DNA of 64,000 bases. Source: Arenicola marina (taxonomy: Eukaryota > Annelida > Polychaeta > Arenicolidae). Shown here one piece after another: positions 45,427 to 56,605 of the stretch (positions are counted from its first letter, which is position 1; each line of letters starts with the position of its first letter). Made by a program: the position numbers and the translations under genes. The stretch covers positions 35,519,670 to 35,583,669 of the forward strand of contig OZ025248.1 of assembly GCA_964019135.1 (NCBI GenBank), given 5' to 3'. Under the pieces are notes generated by a model that had not been told where the DNA came from, did no database searches, and saw only the letters and a program-made list of their open reading frames with translations.

Positions 45427-45672
45427 CGGTGGCGGATCGAGGGGGAGGGGCACAAGGGGCACGTGCACTGCCCTTTGGCGTGAGAATGTGCGAAAAGAGG
45501 CCCTTGCACAGGGGACACTATCACTATTCCTTCCAGAAGCTCACCAGCCACCCCCACCCCCCCCCCCCCCCTCCCGCGCCGGTCGCAAGTTTCTCTCTAG
45601 CTCTGCGCCGGGATAATAGATAAATAAATGGTGCCGCCCCCCCCCCCCCCCTCTTTCCTGGATGCGCCGCTG
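45427..45672. mobile_element. 246-bp MITE with terminal inverted repeats and 5-bp TSD
   Basis: Left end CGGTGGCGGATCGAGG and right end CCTGGATGCGCCGCTG are inverted copies (9 of 12 terminal bases match). TGTAA flanks both sides directly (45422-45426 and 45673-45677). The inside is C-rich with no ORF. Ends of the type CAGTGGCGGATC are familiar from non-autonomous DNA transposons of invertebrates, but the superfamily is uncertain. Confidence 0.7.
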
Positions 45673-46599
45673 TGTAAGAAAAATAGCCCAAGACAGTTCA
45701 ATAGCCCAGCACCGCGCAATGGCTCAGACATTATCTCTCATGCGATAATTACGGTTATGTTGTGATATGTACAACTGATTTATCATAAGCACATTAAATG
45801 TCGATGTCATGCCTGGCAAAATAAAAATCTTGATATCATGTCTGCTTTTACAATTCGACTCATCATCAATTTATATTGCTTCAACATATCTAAATTAGTA
45901 GTTCGTATGTATCTAGTATGCGGTTACAATCTAAATTACGGAATATTACTTCACACGCGGAAGTATACACTAAATTTAACAAAATTGTGTCATTTTAATC
46001 TTAGCGGTTATGTTATTTGAGTTGGAGACTTATATGCCAACAAATAAGTACATGTCATAGAAGGTTAACACTAACAGAATCATATGGTGTAATTTTTGGA
46101 GGATATTGTGTTAAAAGTCGTTATAATGGTGGTATGAGCTTAGATTTGAGCAGTATTTTCTAAAATTAATACTGCTATATACAAGACTAACTTTAGATGC
46201 TCATATTAACATATTCCTCCTCAAGTTTAATTGAAGTATTTTGTGACATACCAGATCATTTAGACTGTGATAAAAGGGCTTGCCATAAAGTGTTTATGAA
46301 CCGACGTAGATGAGTTGCCGTTTAAACACACCGGGAGACCGCGGCTCAAGTTTTTCGCTTCGCTTTTTGTTTTGGAATGCTTCCATCCAGACCATAATTA
46401 TGTGCGTATGGCCAGAAGGCGAGGTGGCTCGGTGAACTGTTTCGGTCACCACAGCAATGTAGTTACTGGGAGGGCGAGGGCGGGGTTTGGCTGAGCGGTA
46501 GGTCACATAGAGGTTAACGGAGCACATTTACGCGGCATCCTCAAGCGGCGCTGAGCGAATGGGTGACACGAGTCGGCACCCAAGGCAATGTATCCCCCT

Positions 46600-47550
46600 A
46601 GATATAACAACAAAGACACTTACCCGGATAGGACAACGAATACTCTTATAAGATAACGAATACACCCATAGGATAAAGAATACACTTACCCAAACATGTG
46701 CAACGAATACACTTATAGGATAATGAACACTTATAAGATAACGAATACAGTTATAGGATAACGAATACACTTATAGTATAACGAATACACTTATAAGATA
46801 ACGAATACACTTATATGATAACGAATACACTTATAGGATAACGAATACACTTACCCAGACAGGACAACCAATACACTTATTGGATAACGAATACACTTTT
46901 AGGCTAACGAATACATTTATAGCATAACGAATACACTACCCAGACAGGACAACACAACGAATACACTTACGCAGACAGGACATCGATTAGACTTACGCAG
47001 ACAGGACAACGAATACACTTATAGGATAACGAATACACTTATAGGAAAACGAATACACTTATAGGATAACGAATACATTAATAGGGTAACGAATACACTT
47101 ATAGGATAACGAATACACTTATAGGATAACGAATACACTTACCCGGACAGGACAACACAACGAATACACTTACCCAGACGGGACAACGAATACACTTATA
47201 GGATAACGAATACACTTATAGGATAACGAATACATTAATAGGGTAACGAATACACTTATAGGATAACGACCACACTTATAGGATAACGAATACACTTACC
47301 CGGACAGGACAACACAACGAATACACTTACACAGACAGGACAACGAATACACTTATATGATAACGAATACACTTATAGGATAACGAATACACTTATAGGA
47401 AAACGAATACACCTATAGGGTAACGAATACACTTTCCCACACAGGACATCGAATACACTTATAAGATAACGAATACACTTATGTGATAACGAATACATTC
47501 ACCCCGACTGGATAACAAATACACTTACCCAGACAGGATAACGGAATAAC
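46600..47550. repeat. 20-bp minisatellite with two unit types
   Basis: Main unit GATAACGAATACACTTATAG; second type with TTACCCAGACAGGACAAC inserted every few units. About 45 units. Blocks of the mixed pattern (near 46980-47160 and 47160-47340) are themselves repeated. Confidence 0.93.
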
Positions 47551-50500
47551 ATCAGCATAGTATATTTACCCACATGGGATAGCCATATAGACATAGTAAG
47601 CCACATTGATTTTTAGTAATCCACATAAGTTATTTTCTCTGATTAAAACATTGTGTGACGTCACGCCCTTGTCTTAAGTGTTCATTATCTAGAAGAATGC
47701 ATCGCAAAACAGACCTAGCTGTGTTTTCTTAACGTAAGTGTGCGTTAGTTAAATAAAGAACGACAAAACAGGGCCTTATTTTAATAATGAACGGAAAAAC
47801 TGCCCTGATAAGGAGCAGTTGTTGCTAATATTGACTCCGCTAAGTGTGCAGCCCCCCCCCCCCCCCCAAGTGTCGGTGTAATCAGCCGAGCCGAGCTGAG
47901 CTGAGGCGAGTTAGCAGATGTTGTCAGAACTTGCCAATTTCAAGACAAACAATGGAATGCATAAGTCAATATTAAGCTCCAAGCTCAACATATATAGAAA
48001 TTCGACAGTTATCAATACTATTGCATATATTTCTCATGTCGTCTATGAATGGGGGACCGTCTGACATTGTCATGTCATGTCATTGCTGTAGCAGGGCCCG
48101 AAAGTTCGAATGGGCAGGGACAAAATATTTCGCCCTGCTCCATGCTGATATCCTATTCTATGGCGAAATATTTTGCCCCGGGCGTTTCCAAGTTACGAGC
48201 GCAGGTGTCACATATGTATTCAATGGTGCAGGATTAATGTTAAAAAATACACGACATATATGGATGATTTATTTAAAGCAGAAGTGTTAGATATCTGATA
48301 TCGCTTTTCAGGGGGCGATGTTTTCAGGAAAGTTTGACGTAATGATTTGACCCTTGTGTGGTGATTTAGAAAACAAGACTTCCAAAGTGTACACTTTCTC
48401 CACGCCTTCCCACCCCTACCCTCCCCACTGGGGTTTCACAATGGCGGACCGTTGTTTCCATAATGCTCCCTCACGTATTAGTCGGCCAGTGCAATTGATA
48501 CAATAGCCACTTTCCTGTGTCCAAACATGGAAAATGAAAAAACACAAAATTATGAGCAAATTTAATGCCTCAATTGTTATAACAATTTCATAAGTACGTT
48601 AAAGAACTCGCTCTCGTGCATTCCCCAAATAAACCCCTCGATGTTATCGCGTCTCGTGCTTTATTTCAGTTGACTGAACACTGCACAGCCATTCTGCATT
48701 TAACACAGTCGCTCTGCCCGATGTGTTATACCTTTCTCCAAAGCGACCACAAAAATACAAGAACAATGCACATCCGGGCTCATTTGCTGGAGTAAGCTCT
48801 CGCGGCATTTGGCTGTTTTTGCTACCAGAGACGAGGATTGTTTCGCGAGTTCCTTATATGAATGGATCAATGGCAATATGTTTTAAGCCACCTTTGTGCA
48901 CGGAATGTGTAAATCAATGAGACTTCCTGGGCAATGAACTGAACGGATGAAGCTGCCCGAGATCGTCGATTACCATAGGCCAATGCGGGTTTATTGTATT
49001 AGAAACACAAAATATGACGAAGTTTGGATGGGGGTGCGGGTGATGGGGTCGACGTGGGGGGGGGGGGTGCGGGGGGAGGGGGTGCGGTGGAAGGGTTTGA
49101 AGAAGAGGTGCGGCATTGAAGACTTCCTAGAGAATAAATCAATGATGCTTTGCAACAAAGACCACATAAATTTAAAATGTTTTATTGCCCAATGTTAAAC
49201 TGAAAGACCTAGGTTACATAACACAAGTCCACAAAATATACAACCTCCTATTATAAACTTAACTTGCAGATATATACAGATATGAAGACGCAGTCTACGA
49301 ACAAGAAGCAAACTGAGGGTAACACGTTCGTGTGCGTTCACAACCGGTTACTTCAAGTCTTAATAACATATCAATAATATTTTATTGGAAGCAGTAATAT
49401 CTAATGTTGGACTAACAATCGTTTTATTACATTTTTATCTATATATCGCCAATAAAGTCAAATATGTTTATGTTATCGCCCAAACTTGACCCGGAACATG
49501 TTGGGTTCAGTTTTTTGACTCATTCAAAACTAAACACTAATTAAACACTTTTCATTAAAAAAAAATTTTTTATGTAACAAACTTACTTTCCATTTTTCTG
49601 GAGAAAAATTTGAATTTGTATATGTCTCTTTGCGCTTTTTTGACGTAAATTACTGTTATTATTACAATTCGCCAGTCCTTTTCTGTTGAATCATACCATG
49701 CTAAGTGCGCAAACGTTAAACGTGAATGACCTGTGTGTGCAGGTTGTGAGTATTTTTAGATCAGTTTCCACGTATTGTTAAGTTAATCACTCTGTATAAA
49801 CATTTAAATACGAAACTGAACCGAGGGCAAGTCACTCGAAATCTCGCCTGGGTCCGCAACTCTGCCCGATATCTCGCCCGAGCCCAAATATCCACAGAAA
49901 TCTCGACTATTTTCACGAGATCTCAAATGTTCTCCCGTCATATCTTTTAAGGACCCCACGTTGCTCGAAATTTCGCCCCTTTTTACTTCACGTGAGACCT
50001 CGCCTGGACCCCAGCTTTTTTCGAGATCTCGTCTGGACCCCCACTCTCTCTGATATCTCGCTTAAAGCCCTGCTTTCTCCGAGATCACATCCTGTTATCC
50101 AGCGCTTTGTGCGAACTTGCAGGAGATACCTCCTTTACGTCATGTCCATATCGCCACTCATGTTTGCTGAAATGGTCTACGCTATTAAAGAATGTAGATA
50201 GTCTACATCTAGGTCCATCGAACTAAGGGAGCCTCAGGGGTTTAAGATGGCCTTGCTACTCTCTCTTGTGGAATGACCGTATTCCTAGGGTTATAATTCG
50301 GGTTCTGATAATTCAGGCGGCCGATCAGACGGTAACATTTAAACATGCTTCGCTCGGCCTAGTACACCGGTGCGACTTACAGCTAGGGAATTATGGCAAT
50401 TGGTAGACGTACTTCCATGGACTGGGTGTCCGAAATTATTCGAGTGTTTAATACCCGAATGTAACTGAAAGTTATTATTCTAAACTGAGACTCAACAGCT

Positions 50501-50750
50501 CCTTCCCTGATCTATTCATCTCGAAGAAATTACGTGGATATTTAATTCTGAGAATCATTCTGATTGACGAAAGTCTCATCACCCATATTGGACGACATTC
50601 TAGCACACTTCTCAATGCCTGGGATGGCTCCTCGTTACTGGATCGCGTTCTAACTGAATGGGATTCACCCCGGATAGTCCACTGGGCACTGGGAACTGGG
50701 CATTGGGCACTGTGTGTGTGTGCGTGTGTATCCAGACGACATGAATGAAT
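47551..50750. other. Intergenic, no gene recognised
   Basis: AT-rich unique DNA with a C run at 47850, a G-rich patch at 49055, a fold-back at 48117-48179 and a loose repeat of GATATCTCGCC-like words at 49830-50100. Frames of 60-89 codons show no family. Confidence 0.45.
48117..48179. repeat. 18-bp inverted repeat (one mismatch), 27-bp loop
   Basis: GGGACAAAATATTTCGCC at 48117-48134 pairs with GGCGAAATATTTTGCCCC at 48162-48179. No TSD seen. It may be a foldback element or a hairpin. Confidence 0.75.
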
Positions 50751-50754
50751 CTCG

Positions 50755-50968
50755 CTCGCCAGGTGCCATGGTGTAATCCGCCAGGTGGCGTGGTGTAATC
50801 CGCCAGGTGGCGTGGTGTAATCCACCAGGTGGCGTGCTGTAATCCGCCAGATGGCGTGGTGTAATCCACCAGGTGGTGTGCTGTAATCCGCAAGGTGGCG
50901 TGCTGTAATCCGCCAGATGGCGTGGTGTAATCCGCCAGGTGGCGTGCTGTAATCCACCAGGCGGTGTT
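50755..50968. repeat. 22-bp minisatellite downstream of gene 3
   Basis: About 9 units of core CGCCAGGTGGCGTGGTGTAA. CGCCAGGTGGCG is a near palindrome. It starts about 80 bases beyond the gene 3 stop. Three units make 22 codons, leaving three open minus frames. Confidence 0.92.
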
Positions 50969-51039
50969 ATACCAACGTCGGCCGCTAGGAGGCAGCACAG
51001 CGGCCCTAAATGAACCCAGGTGAAAAATCCTGTTTTCAT

Positions 51040-51045
51040 TTTATT
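51040..51045 (-). terminator. Polyadenylation signal of gene 3
   Basis: AATAAA lies only three bases past the TAA stop. If used, the 3' UTR would be about 20-30 bases, unusually short. A 22-bp minisatellite starts further downstream. Confidence 0.5.
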
Positions 51046-51048
51046 TGT

Positions 51049-51540
51049 TTAGTGCCTCCTCAAGTGTGTCCTTGTCGTGTAGTAATCCCTGACGGGGTAC
51101 GGCGAGGCCGGGGTACGCCTGTATCCGCGGTAGGGTTCCATGGTGTAATCCTCCCGGGGCCTCCGCTCCCGGTACCGCTGCGGCGCCTCCCTCGAGGAGC
51201 GCTCTTGGGGCAGGGAGCGGGGGGTGGTGCGCGTCCACCGTCTCACCGTCTCCCAGGGCTGTCGCCAACGGCTACGGCGCGACTCCGGCCGGGGTCGGGG
51301 CTTTGCCACCTCGCCGTCGCGGTCGTCCACGAAGCGGTTGCGGCGGTAATGGCTGTTGAAGAACCCCGTGCCCGGGTCCCAGTAGCGCGCGGTCGGGAAG
51401 ACCTGGGGGCGGTCCGGCAGCGGCAAGGTGCGGTCGTACGTGCGGTCGGGCTGGCGGGTAGGGCCGGTGTCGTACTCGCCCCAGCGGTTGGCGCTGGGCT
51501 CCAGGAAGCCGTGCTGGTAGGCGTAAGTCGCCTCATTCTT
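51049..51540 (-). CDS. Gene 3 exon 6: basic Arg/Tyr/Pro-rich tail and stop
   Basis: 164 codons including the stop: KNEATYAYQHGFLEPSANRW, then stretches such as RRSRWRQPWETVRRW, ending TTRTHLRRH. High GC and strong Arg bias; predicted disordered and cytoplasmic. AATAAA follows almost at once. Confidence 0.87.
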   Translation of the reverse strand, partial: KNEATYAYQHGFLEPSANRWGEYDTGPTRQPDRTYDRTLPLPDRPQVFPTARYWDPGTGFFNSHYRRNRFVDDRDGEVAKPRPRPESRRSRWRQPWETVRRWTRTTPRSLPQERSSREAPQRYRERRPREDYTMEPYRGYRRTPASPYPVRDYYTTRTHLRRH

Positions 51541-54500
51541 CTGCAAGGCCGTCGGGGAAGATGAGGGGGGGATCAAACATGAGAAATTCAGTGTTATATT
51601 ATAGTTGATGCACACGAAGTTATAACCAGGGCCCGACATTATGCTTGCTTGTGGTGAATCATAATATTGGTGTAATATCAGGAAAGTGGATTCCACATTC
51701 AGCAATGCTTGTCAAACCGAATTCTGCAATGATATTTTATTGGGGGACACAGTGGGAGGGTAGGCGGCACATGTGTGCTCCACAGCCCCGACGCAGGCCC
51801 CATCTATCCGATAGTGTATTCACCTGTGATTTCATCACTCATCACACCATAGCATGCCCCACCGACCCCTCCCCCCCCCCTCCCGCCCCACCAGCACCAC
51901 CAGCACCGACCCTCTCCCCTCCCTCGTCGTTAATTGATACGACATGTGGGCATGGGGCATAAGACATGTTTTATATGATTGTTTCTGTAATCGAATTTGC
52001 ATACAACATGGTCCGAGTTGTCACCATCAGCCACCCCCCTCACCTCATACAGCTGTCCCCGTCTGCACAGAGAGAAGAGGATCCCCAGCACCATGAACCA
52101 GGCCAGGAAGACAGACACTCCAGTCATCAGCGGCAGCAGGAAGGCAACGTAGTCCGTTATCAAGAAGTTGTCCAATGTGCAGTAGAACACATCCCGCGAC
52201 TGCAACAGAAAGCATAGCGTTGATGGAAACGGAAGAAATTCACAGCACGCAGAGCTGTGATAGATCGTGCTCCCATGTGAGGGCGAACCATTGTTTCAGC
52301 ATAGTTCACGTATGACTCAGGACTACCATTGGCTACAATAATCCATTCCGTGGGATATAACATGAAAGAATGAGTGTGAATACCATTGCCTTATAAGTAT
52401 GGGACAGCCATAGAGCACCCCCTCAGGTTGCCAGGCAGCCTCGTAATTGATGTGACGAGGATGATTCAATCTACTAAAACAATTCTAAACTTCTTGACGC
52501 GAAATGAACCTCTAACAAAAGTTCTGTTCGGTTCAAATGACTAATCGTAGTTTCTACAGATTATCTATCAATGATCTTATTTTGCATAAATGCAGATTGT
52601 ATTCATTCCCGAATCAAATAGTGTATTTGATCCTCAAACAAACCAAACACCAGTCGGCCTTCCTCTGTCGGGGGCCGGAGCTGAAGGTACTCACGTAGTA
52701 GAGCCTGAGGACCACGATGACCAGGCATCCAGGCCCGATGGGGAAGGCGACCAGAGCGCCAAACGCTAGCAGGGCCGTCCGCTGCCAGCACAAGAACAAT
52801 ACCTCAATTTTGTCTGCTTTTTTCTTTAATATTAAAACTATTGTGTTTAAAATGTTACGTAGGTCAAGAGTATTGTCAAAGTTTCTTAGCTTTCACATAA
52901 TTAGATACTGTTGAAATGACTCGTTCCTACGTTATTATTGTATTATATCGTACATTTATTCGCAATCAGATTCAATTAAAATGACCACATATCTGGTTAC
53001 CCTCTGAGATGAGGGGTCAACACGTGTTATATCCGTTACAACGAGTGTCGTCACCTTTGATTTGACACTATTTTCGTAGTTCTGGTTAATGGTGACCGCT
53101 ATACTTCCGGTGATGATCAGCTACAGACGATGACGTCACATGGTGGTCAGAAGAAGAACGATTACTCTCAATGATCACATGACAAATAACGAGTATCATA
53201 TGATTGATTGTCATTTCGTGATTATCAACGATTATGAGATTATCAACGATTGCGTCATTATCAACGATCACGTTATTATCAACGATTACTTCATTATGAA
53301 CGATTACGTCATTATGAACTCTTACTTCATTATCGATGTTTCTGTGATTATTAATTCTTTCAAGCCATGACAAGTACAGGGACTAACATGTATATATCGC
53401 CGGACAGCGTGAATAATTCACCACAGGCTGTATTATTTCATATTTTATTTATTATTGAGCTTAACGTAACACCGCCTTTCAATTGACAAATACAGCCACA
53501 GGGTTAAAGAAAATCTGTCCCGGTCAAATAATGACTATATATAACATGGATATTTAAAATGTTCTTACGAAAATGGCGCTCCACATCCCTGCCGCTGTCC
53601 TGGAGTACATGATGGCACTGAAGCCACAGGGTTGGGTCGGGCACTGCCAGCTTGTCTGGAAGTTGGCCTGGTTACAGTCGTTGCCATAGCGCAGTTCCGT
53701 GTAGAGTATGTCCACGGTACCAATCGCCAGGTCTGCCAGGCCCAGGATGATGACCATGGTGCCCGCCACCCGCAGACATGTAAACGGGAACTGGGCTGTG
53801 GCGATATTGAAGTCACCGCGGGTGAGGATGATGATTGCGCATTGCGAATTACGCAACGTAATTCATATGTAAATTTGGATTTATTAAGCCAATACCGGAT
53901 AACCCCCTTGTGTAATTAAAGTCCAATTGAATAAAAATATATACAGCAATATATGCAGCATTGAAATCAAAACTTTCCAATAGTGCGTCTTAACAAACAA
54001 TTTAAGATTTGCTGTATTGAAGTCAACACTCTTCAATAGCTTTTAACTATTAAAGTTCACACGGCCATCTGTCATTGATAAAGCCATACCTTGGTTTGAC
54101 AACTCGTCGGGTATAATACCCAGATAACACAGCTTGTGAAATTCTTTCTGTAGATATATACTGCATCACATCATGTCTCCAATTCATTCAATTCATTGAT
54201 ATCGGCCAAAGCTGTGGCGGTTCGCTCAGTAAGATAAATGTCGCACTGTGTGAGATTCTAAGTGTTAAGTGCCCGTCATCGCTTGTAATACAACCACGAA
54301 ACACGATGAGGCTTGATATGTTGCCATCCCGAAAGTTAATCTACATTCAGCTCAGCCGCCAATGGAATCAAAGACAAAGTGTCTCGCGTGGATATATGAA
54401 TAATATGAAATAAAAAATAACATGTCAAGAACATACGGCATTTTGACAGAGAACTAACGGGCGGAGGGATTTGTTTCTGAAGTGGTAGCGATATTTGGCG

Positions 54501-55095
54501 ACACACAACGGGGAGAAGTAGACAAATAAGAGACACCCGGACGGTAAATACCCCGGGTACAGGTCCGGCCCACGCCCCAATGAAAGTCTCCGACACGCCT
54601 CAAGGCTTGCCATAACAAATCCCAAATAAATAGGACACCTTTGATATTGAATGTAACGGGCGAGGTCGGGGTTCTACGAGTCAAGATGTGTTTTTACCGA
54701 ACTATGGCTTTAGTTTCTGTGAGCTACTGAGTTGGTTTTTCGAAGTCCATGCAATGACTTGATATTGCACGTATTGTGTAAGAGTGTACTGTTTTTTAAA
54801 CTGAAATAAAGAACATGTAATGGTGTGATACAGAGACGATCCATAGCAACTGTGATATTGACACATTAATGCTGGAGTAATAAGGCACACATCGGTGATA
54901 TTTAAACAATTATGCGATGTATGTCACGTCTTTAATATGTCACAGTGAGAAGACGTGTGACATGTTTAACATGGCAAGAAATTCTGTCGCAAATTTTAGG
55001 ACATTTTCTATTCTATTCGTTGAGTGGTTATTGAGTTGGCTTGTGTATATATGTAATGAACCTGTTGAGTACTCACGGGAAGGTATTGACCCCAT
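51049..55095 (-). CDS. Four-TM protein, tandem paralogue of gene 2 (6 exons)
   Basis: Spliced CDS: 55095-55077, 53795-53569, 53120-53055, 52781-52695, 52199-52044, 51540-51049; 1047 nt, 348 residues. First intron phase 1, rest phase 0, as in gene 2. TM1 about 16-38, TM2 75-95, TM3 107-132, TM4 145-174. The loop after TM1 holds YTELRYG and three cysteines. The C-terminal 163 residues are rich in Arg, Pro, Tyr and Thr (YRERRPREDYTMEPYRGYRR), a basic disordered tail that contrasts with the Pro-rich tail of gene 2. Tandem duplication is inferred from shared exon lengths and motifs; divergence is high, so the duplication is old. CD20/MS4A-like fold is likely (GMWSAIF-LIITGSIAV), but the family name is tentative. 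Confidence 0.83.
52044..52199 (-). CDS. Gene 3 exon 5: TM4
   Basis: 52 codons: SRDVFYCTLDNFLITDYV, a hydrophobic stretch (AFLLPLMTGVSVFLAWFMVL) and CRRGQLYE. Two codons shorter than gene 2 exon 5, with DVFY and LYE at the same ends. Donor GAG-GTGAGG, phase 0. Confidence 0.9.
52695..52781 (-). CDS. Gene 3 exon 4: TM3
   Basis: 29 codons, RTALLAFGALVAFPIGPGCL then VIVVLRLYY. Same length as gene 2 exon 4. Acceptor TGCTGGCAG, donor TAC-GTGAGT, phase 0/0. Confidence 0.88.
53055..53120 (-). CDS. Gene 3 exon 3: short TM2 exon (22 codons)
   Basis: LIITGSIAVTINQNYENSVK then SK. Acceptor CGTCTGTAG, donor AAG-GTGACG, phase 0/0. It completes TM2 after GMWSAIF, in the form familiar from CD20/MS4A-type proteins (W-x-x-x-F-x-I-x-x-G-S-x-x). 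It is the positional partner of gene 2 exon 3. Confidence 0.75.
53210..53345. repeat. 18-bp minisatellite in gene 3 intron 2
   Basis: About 7 units of core ATTATCAACGATTACGTC, six codons each, so frames in both strands stay open. Confidence 0.88.
53569..53795 (-). CDS. Gene 3 exon 2: TM1 and first loop
   Basis: 75 full codons plus a split one: QFPFTCLRVAGTMVIILGLA, then ILYTELRYG, CNQANFQTSWQCPTQPC and AAGMWSAIF. One codon shorter than gene 2 exon 2, with the same phases (1 in, 0 out). Acceptor ATCGCCACAG; donor TTC-GTAAGA. Confidence 0.88.
53800..55070. other. Intron 1 of gene 3
   Basis: AT-rich unique DNA between exons 1 and 2. Frames of 62-95 codons here have no family features. Confidence 0.55.
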
Positions 55096-55148
55096 CCCTA
55101 CGTCGGTCCTTGGCGGATCACCTGTCTACGTCCGTCGTCATGGTAATC
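55077..55148 (-). CDS. Gene 3 exon 1: 5' UTR end and start (MGSIPS)
   Basis: The coding part is 55095-55077. The donor ACCTTCCC-GTGAGTACT matches gene 2 (TACCC-GTGAGTACC), and the acceptor before the UTR is TTTCTGTCCTAG. An earlier ATG, which aligns with the gene 2 start (ATG-ACG-ACG-GAC-GTA), runs into TGA after seven codons. I therefore chose the downstream ATG (GTAGGGATGG context), which is in the right phase; the first ATG may act as a short upstream ORF. Confidence 0.6.
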
Positions 55149-56120
55149 CTAGGACAGAAACCACAAATAATTATAGGGCATTACAAGAACACTATTGCAC
55201 AATGGTAGCAAAAACTTGTCAAACAGATGGTTTGCATATTTATTCTCACACAAACATTTTCCAGATTGCATGTATGACCATCAACCATTCACAGTGTTTT
55301 TTTTTACAAACGACAACGGTTTCTTTGTTTTGGGTATATACAGAACGCACGCAACGCAAATGTCACCTTTGATTAGGAAAGTTAACTAGTTAGGTAAGGC
55401 ATTGAGCTCATATCTTAAATGTAGCGTTCCCCGGCATATGCCTCACCCGAAGCTCGCCATTTCAGTGATCTCGGGGATGAACCAAGGAATCTTTCTCTCT
55501 CAGAGCATGTAGAATATGCGAGATAGGTAGCGGTTTTATTGATGTGATACATCAAGTGTGGGTTCATGTTTATGCGCAAACCCCGGAGTGAAATCTTCGG
55601 TAACTCCCCGGTGTGCATGGAAACGCCTCGTCACGTGATCCGCGCACCACCGGAAATGCCACCATTGTTCCGGTCGTAAATATAATGAGTAACGGAATAA
55701 ATGGAATTATTCGCTAACAACGATTGCATTGTAACTGTCGTTCAATGGCGCTGTCAACACTAGTCAGAACTTGGCGTAATTTAATGAAGTACTGGTAAAT
55801 ACCATTTGTCAGAAAGTCATGCACTTTTAACAGCCTGCTTGTCGTAACGATCATGTATCTGCATTGTCTTGCTACATTGACTATGTATTATATATTATTC
55901 TTCGAAATACAATGTATTAACATTATAAAGACCCTCGCTCCGGGCCGATCTGTAATAACCAAATCATGTGGGTGTGCGTTCAGCTATCAGCGGAATGTGG
56001 ACTCCGTCAAAGTAATAAAAACTTCACCGCTACCTTAGGAATGTGTGGGGCTTTCATCCTGAGAACCCCTTGACAATTTAAGTGGGTCCGCAATGTTCCA
56101 CTGAGAGACTGCTTATCTAA
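55149..56120. other. Upstream of gene 3, nothing recognised
   Basis: Unique AT-rich sequence that should hold the gene 3 promoter or further 5' UTR exons; no clear TATA or initiator could be picked. Confidence 0.4.
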
Positions 56121-56124
56121 GGTC

Positions 56125-56605
56125 TTGATTTTACCACTGTTTGTCGGGGATTCCAATTTGGAGATCTTGGTTAGATCACAGTTTGTCGGGGTTTCCTATT
56201 AGGAGGTTTCAGTTTGATCAATTTTTGTCGGGGTTTCCTATTCGGATGCCTTGGTTTGACCACTGTTTGTTGGGGTTTCCTATTTGGAGATCTTGTTTAG
56301 ACCACTGTTTGTCGAGTTTTTTTATTCTAGGTCTTGGTTTGACCATCGTTTGTCGGCATGTTCCTATTAGGAGGTTTTCGTTTTATCACTGTTTGTTGGA
56401 GATTCATTTTCGGATCTCTTGGGTAGACCACTGTTTCTCGAGGTTTTCTATTCGGAGGCCTTGATTTAACCAACGTTTATCGGGATTTTCCATTCAGAGG
56501 TTTTGGTTTGACCACGGTTTGTCATGCTTCCCTATTCGGATGATTTGGTTAGACAACTGTTTGTCGGGGTTTCGTATTCGGGAGATTTTGGTTTGTCGGT
56601 GTTTC
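56125..56605. repeat. 42-bp minisatellite
   Basis: About 11 units with core TTTGTCGGGGTTTCCTATT. The 14-codon length makes a long plus frame (LSGFPIRRP type) that is an artefact. Units are moderately diverged. Confidence 0.92.

Noticed and set aside
56141-56464. 107-codon frame with FPIRR repeats
   Set aside because: 42-bp minisatellite, fourteen codons per unit.
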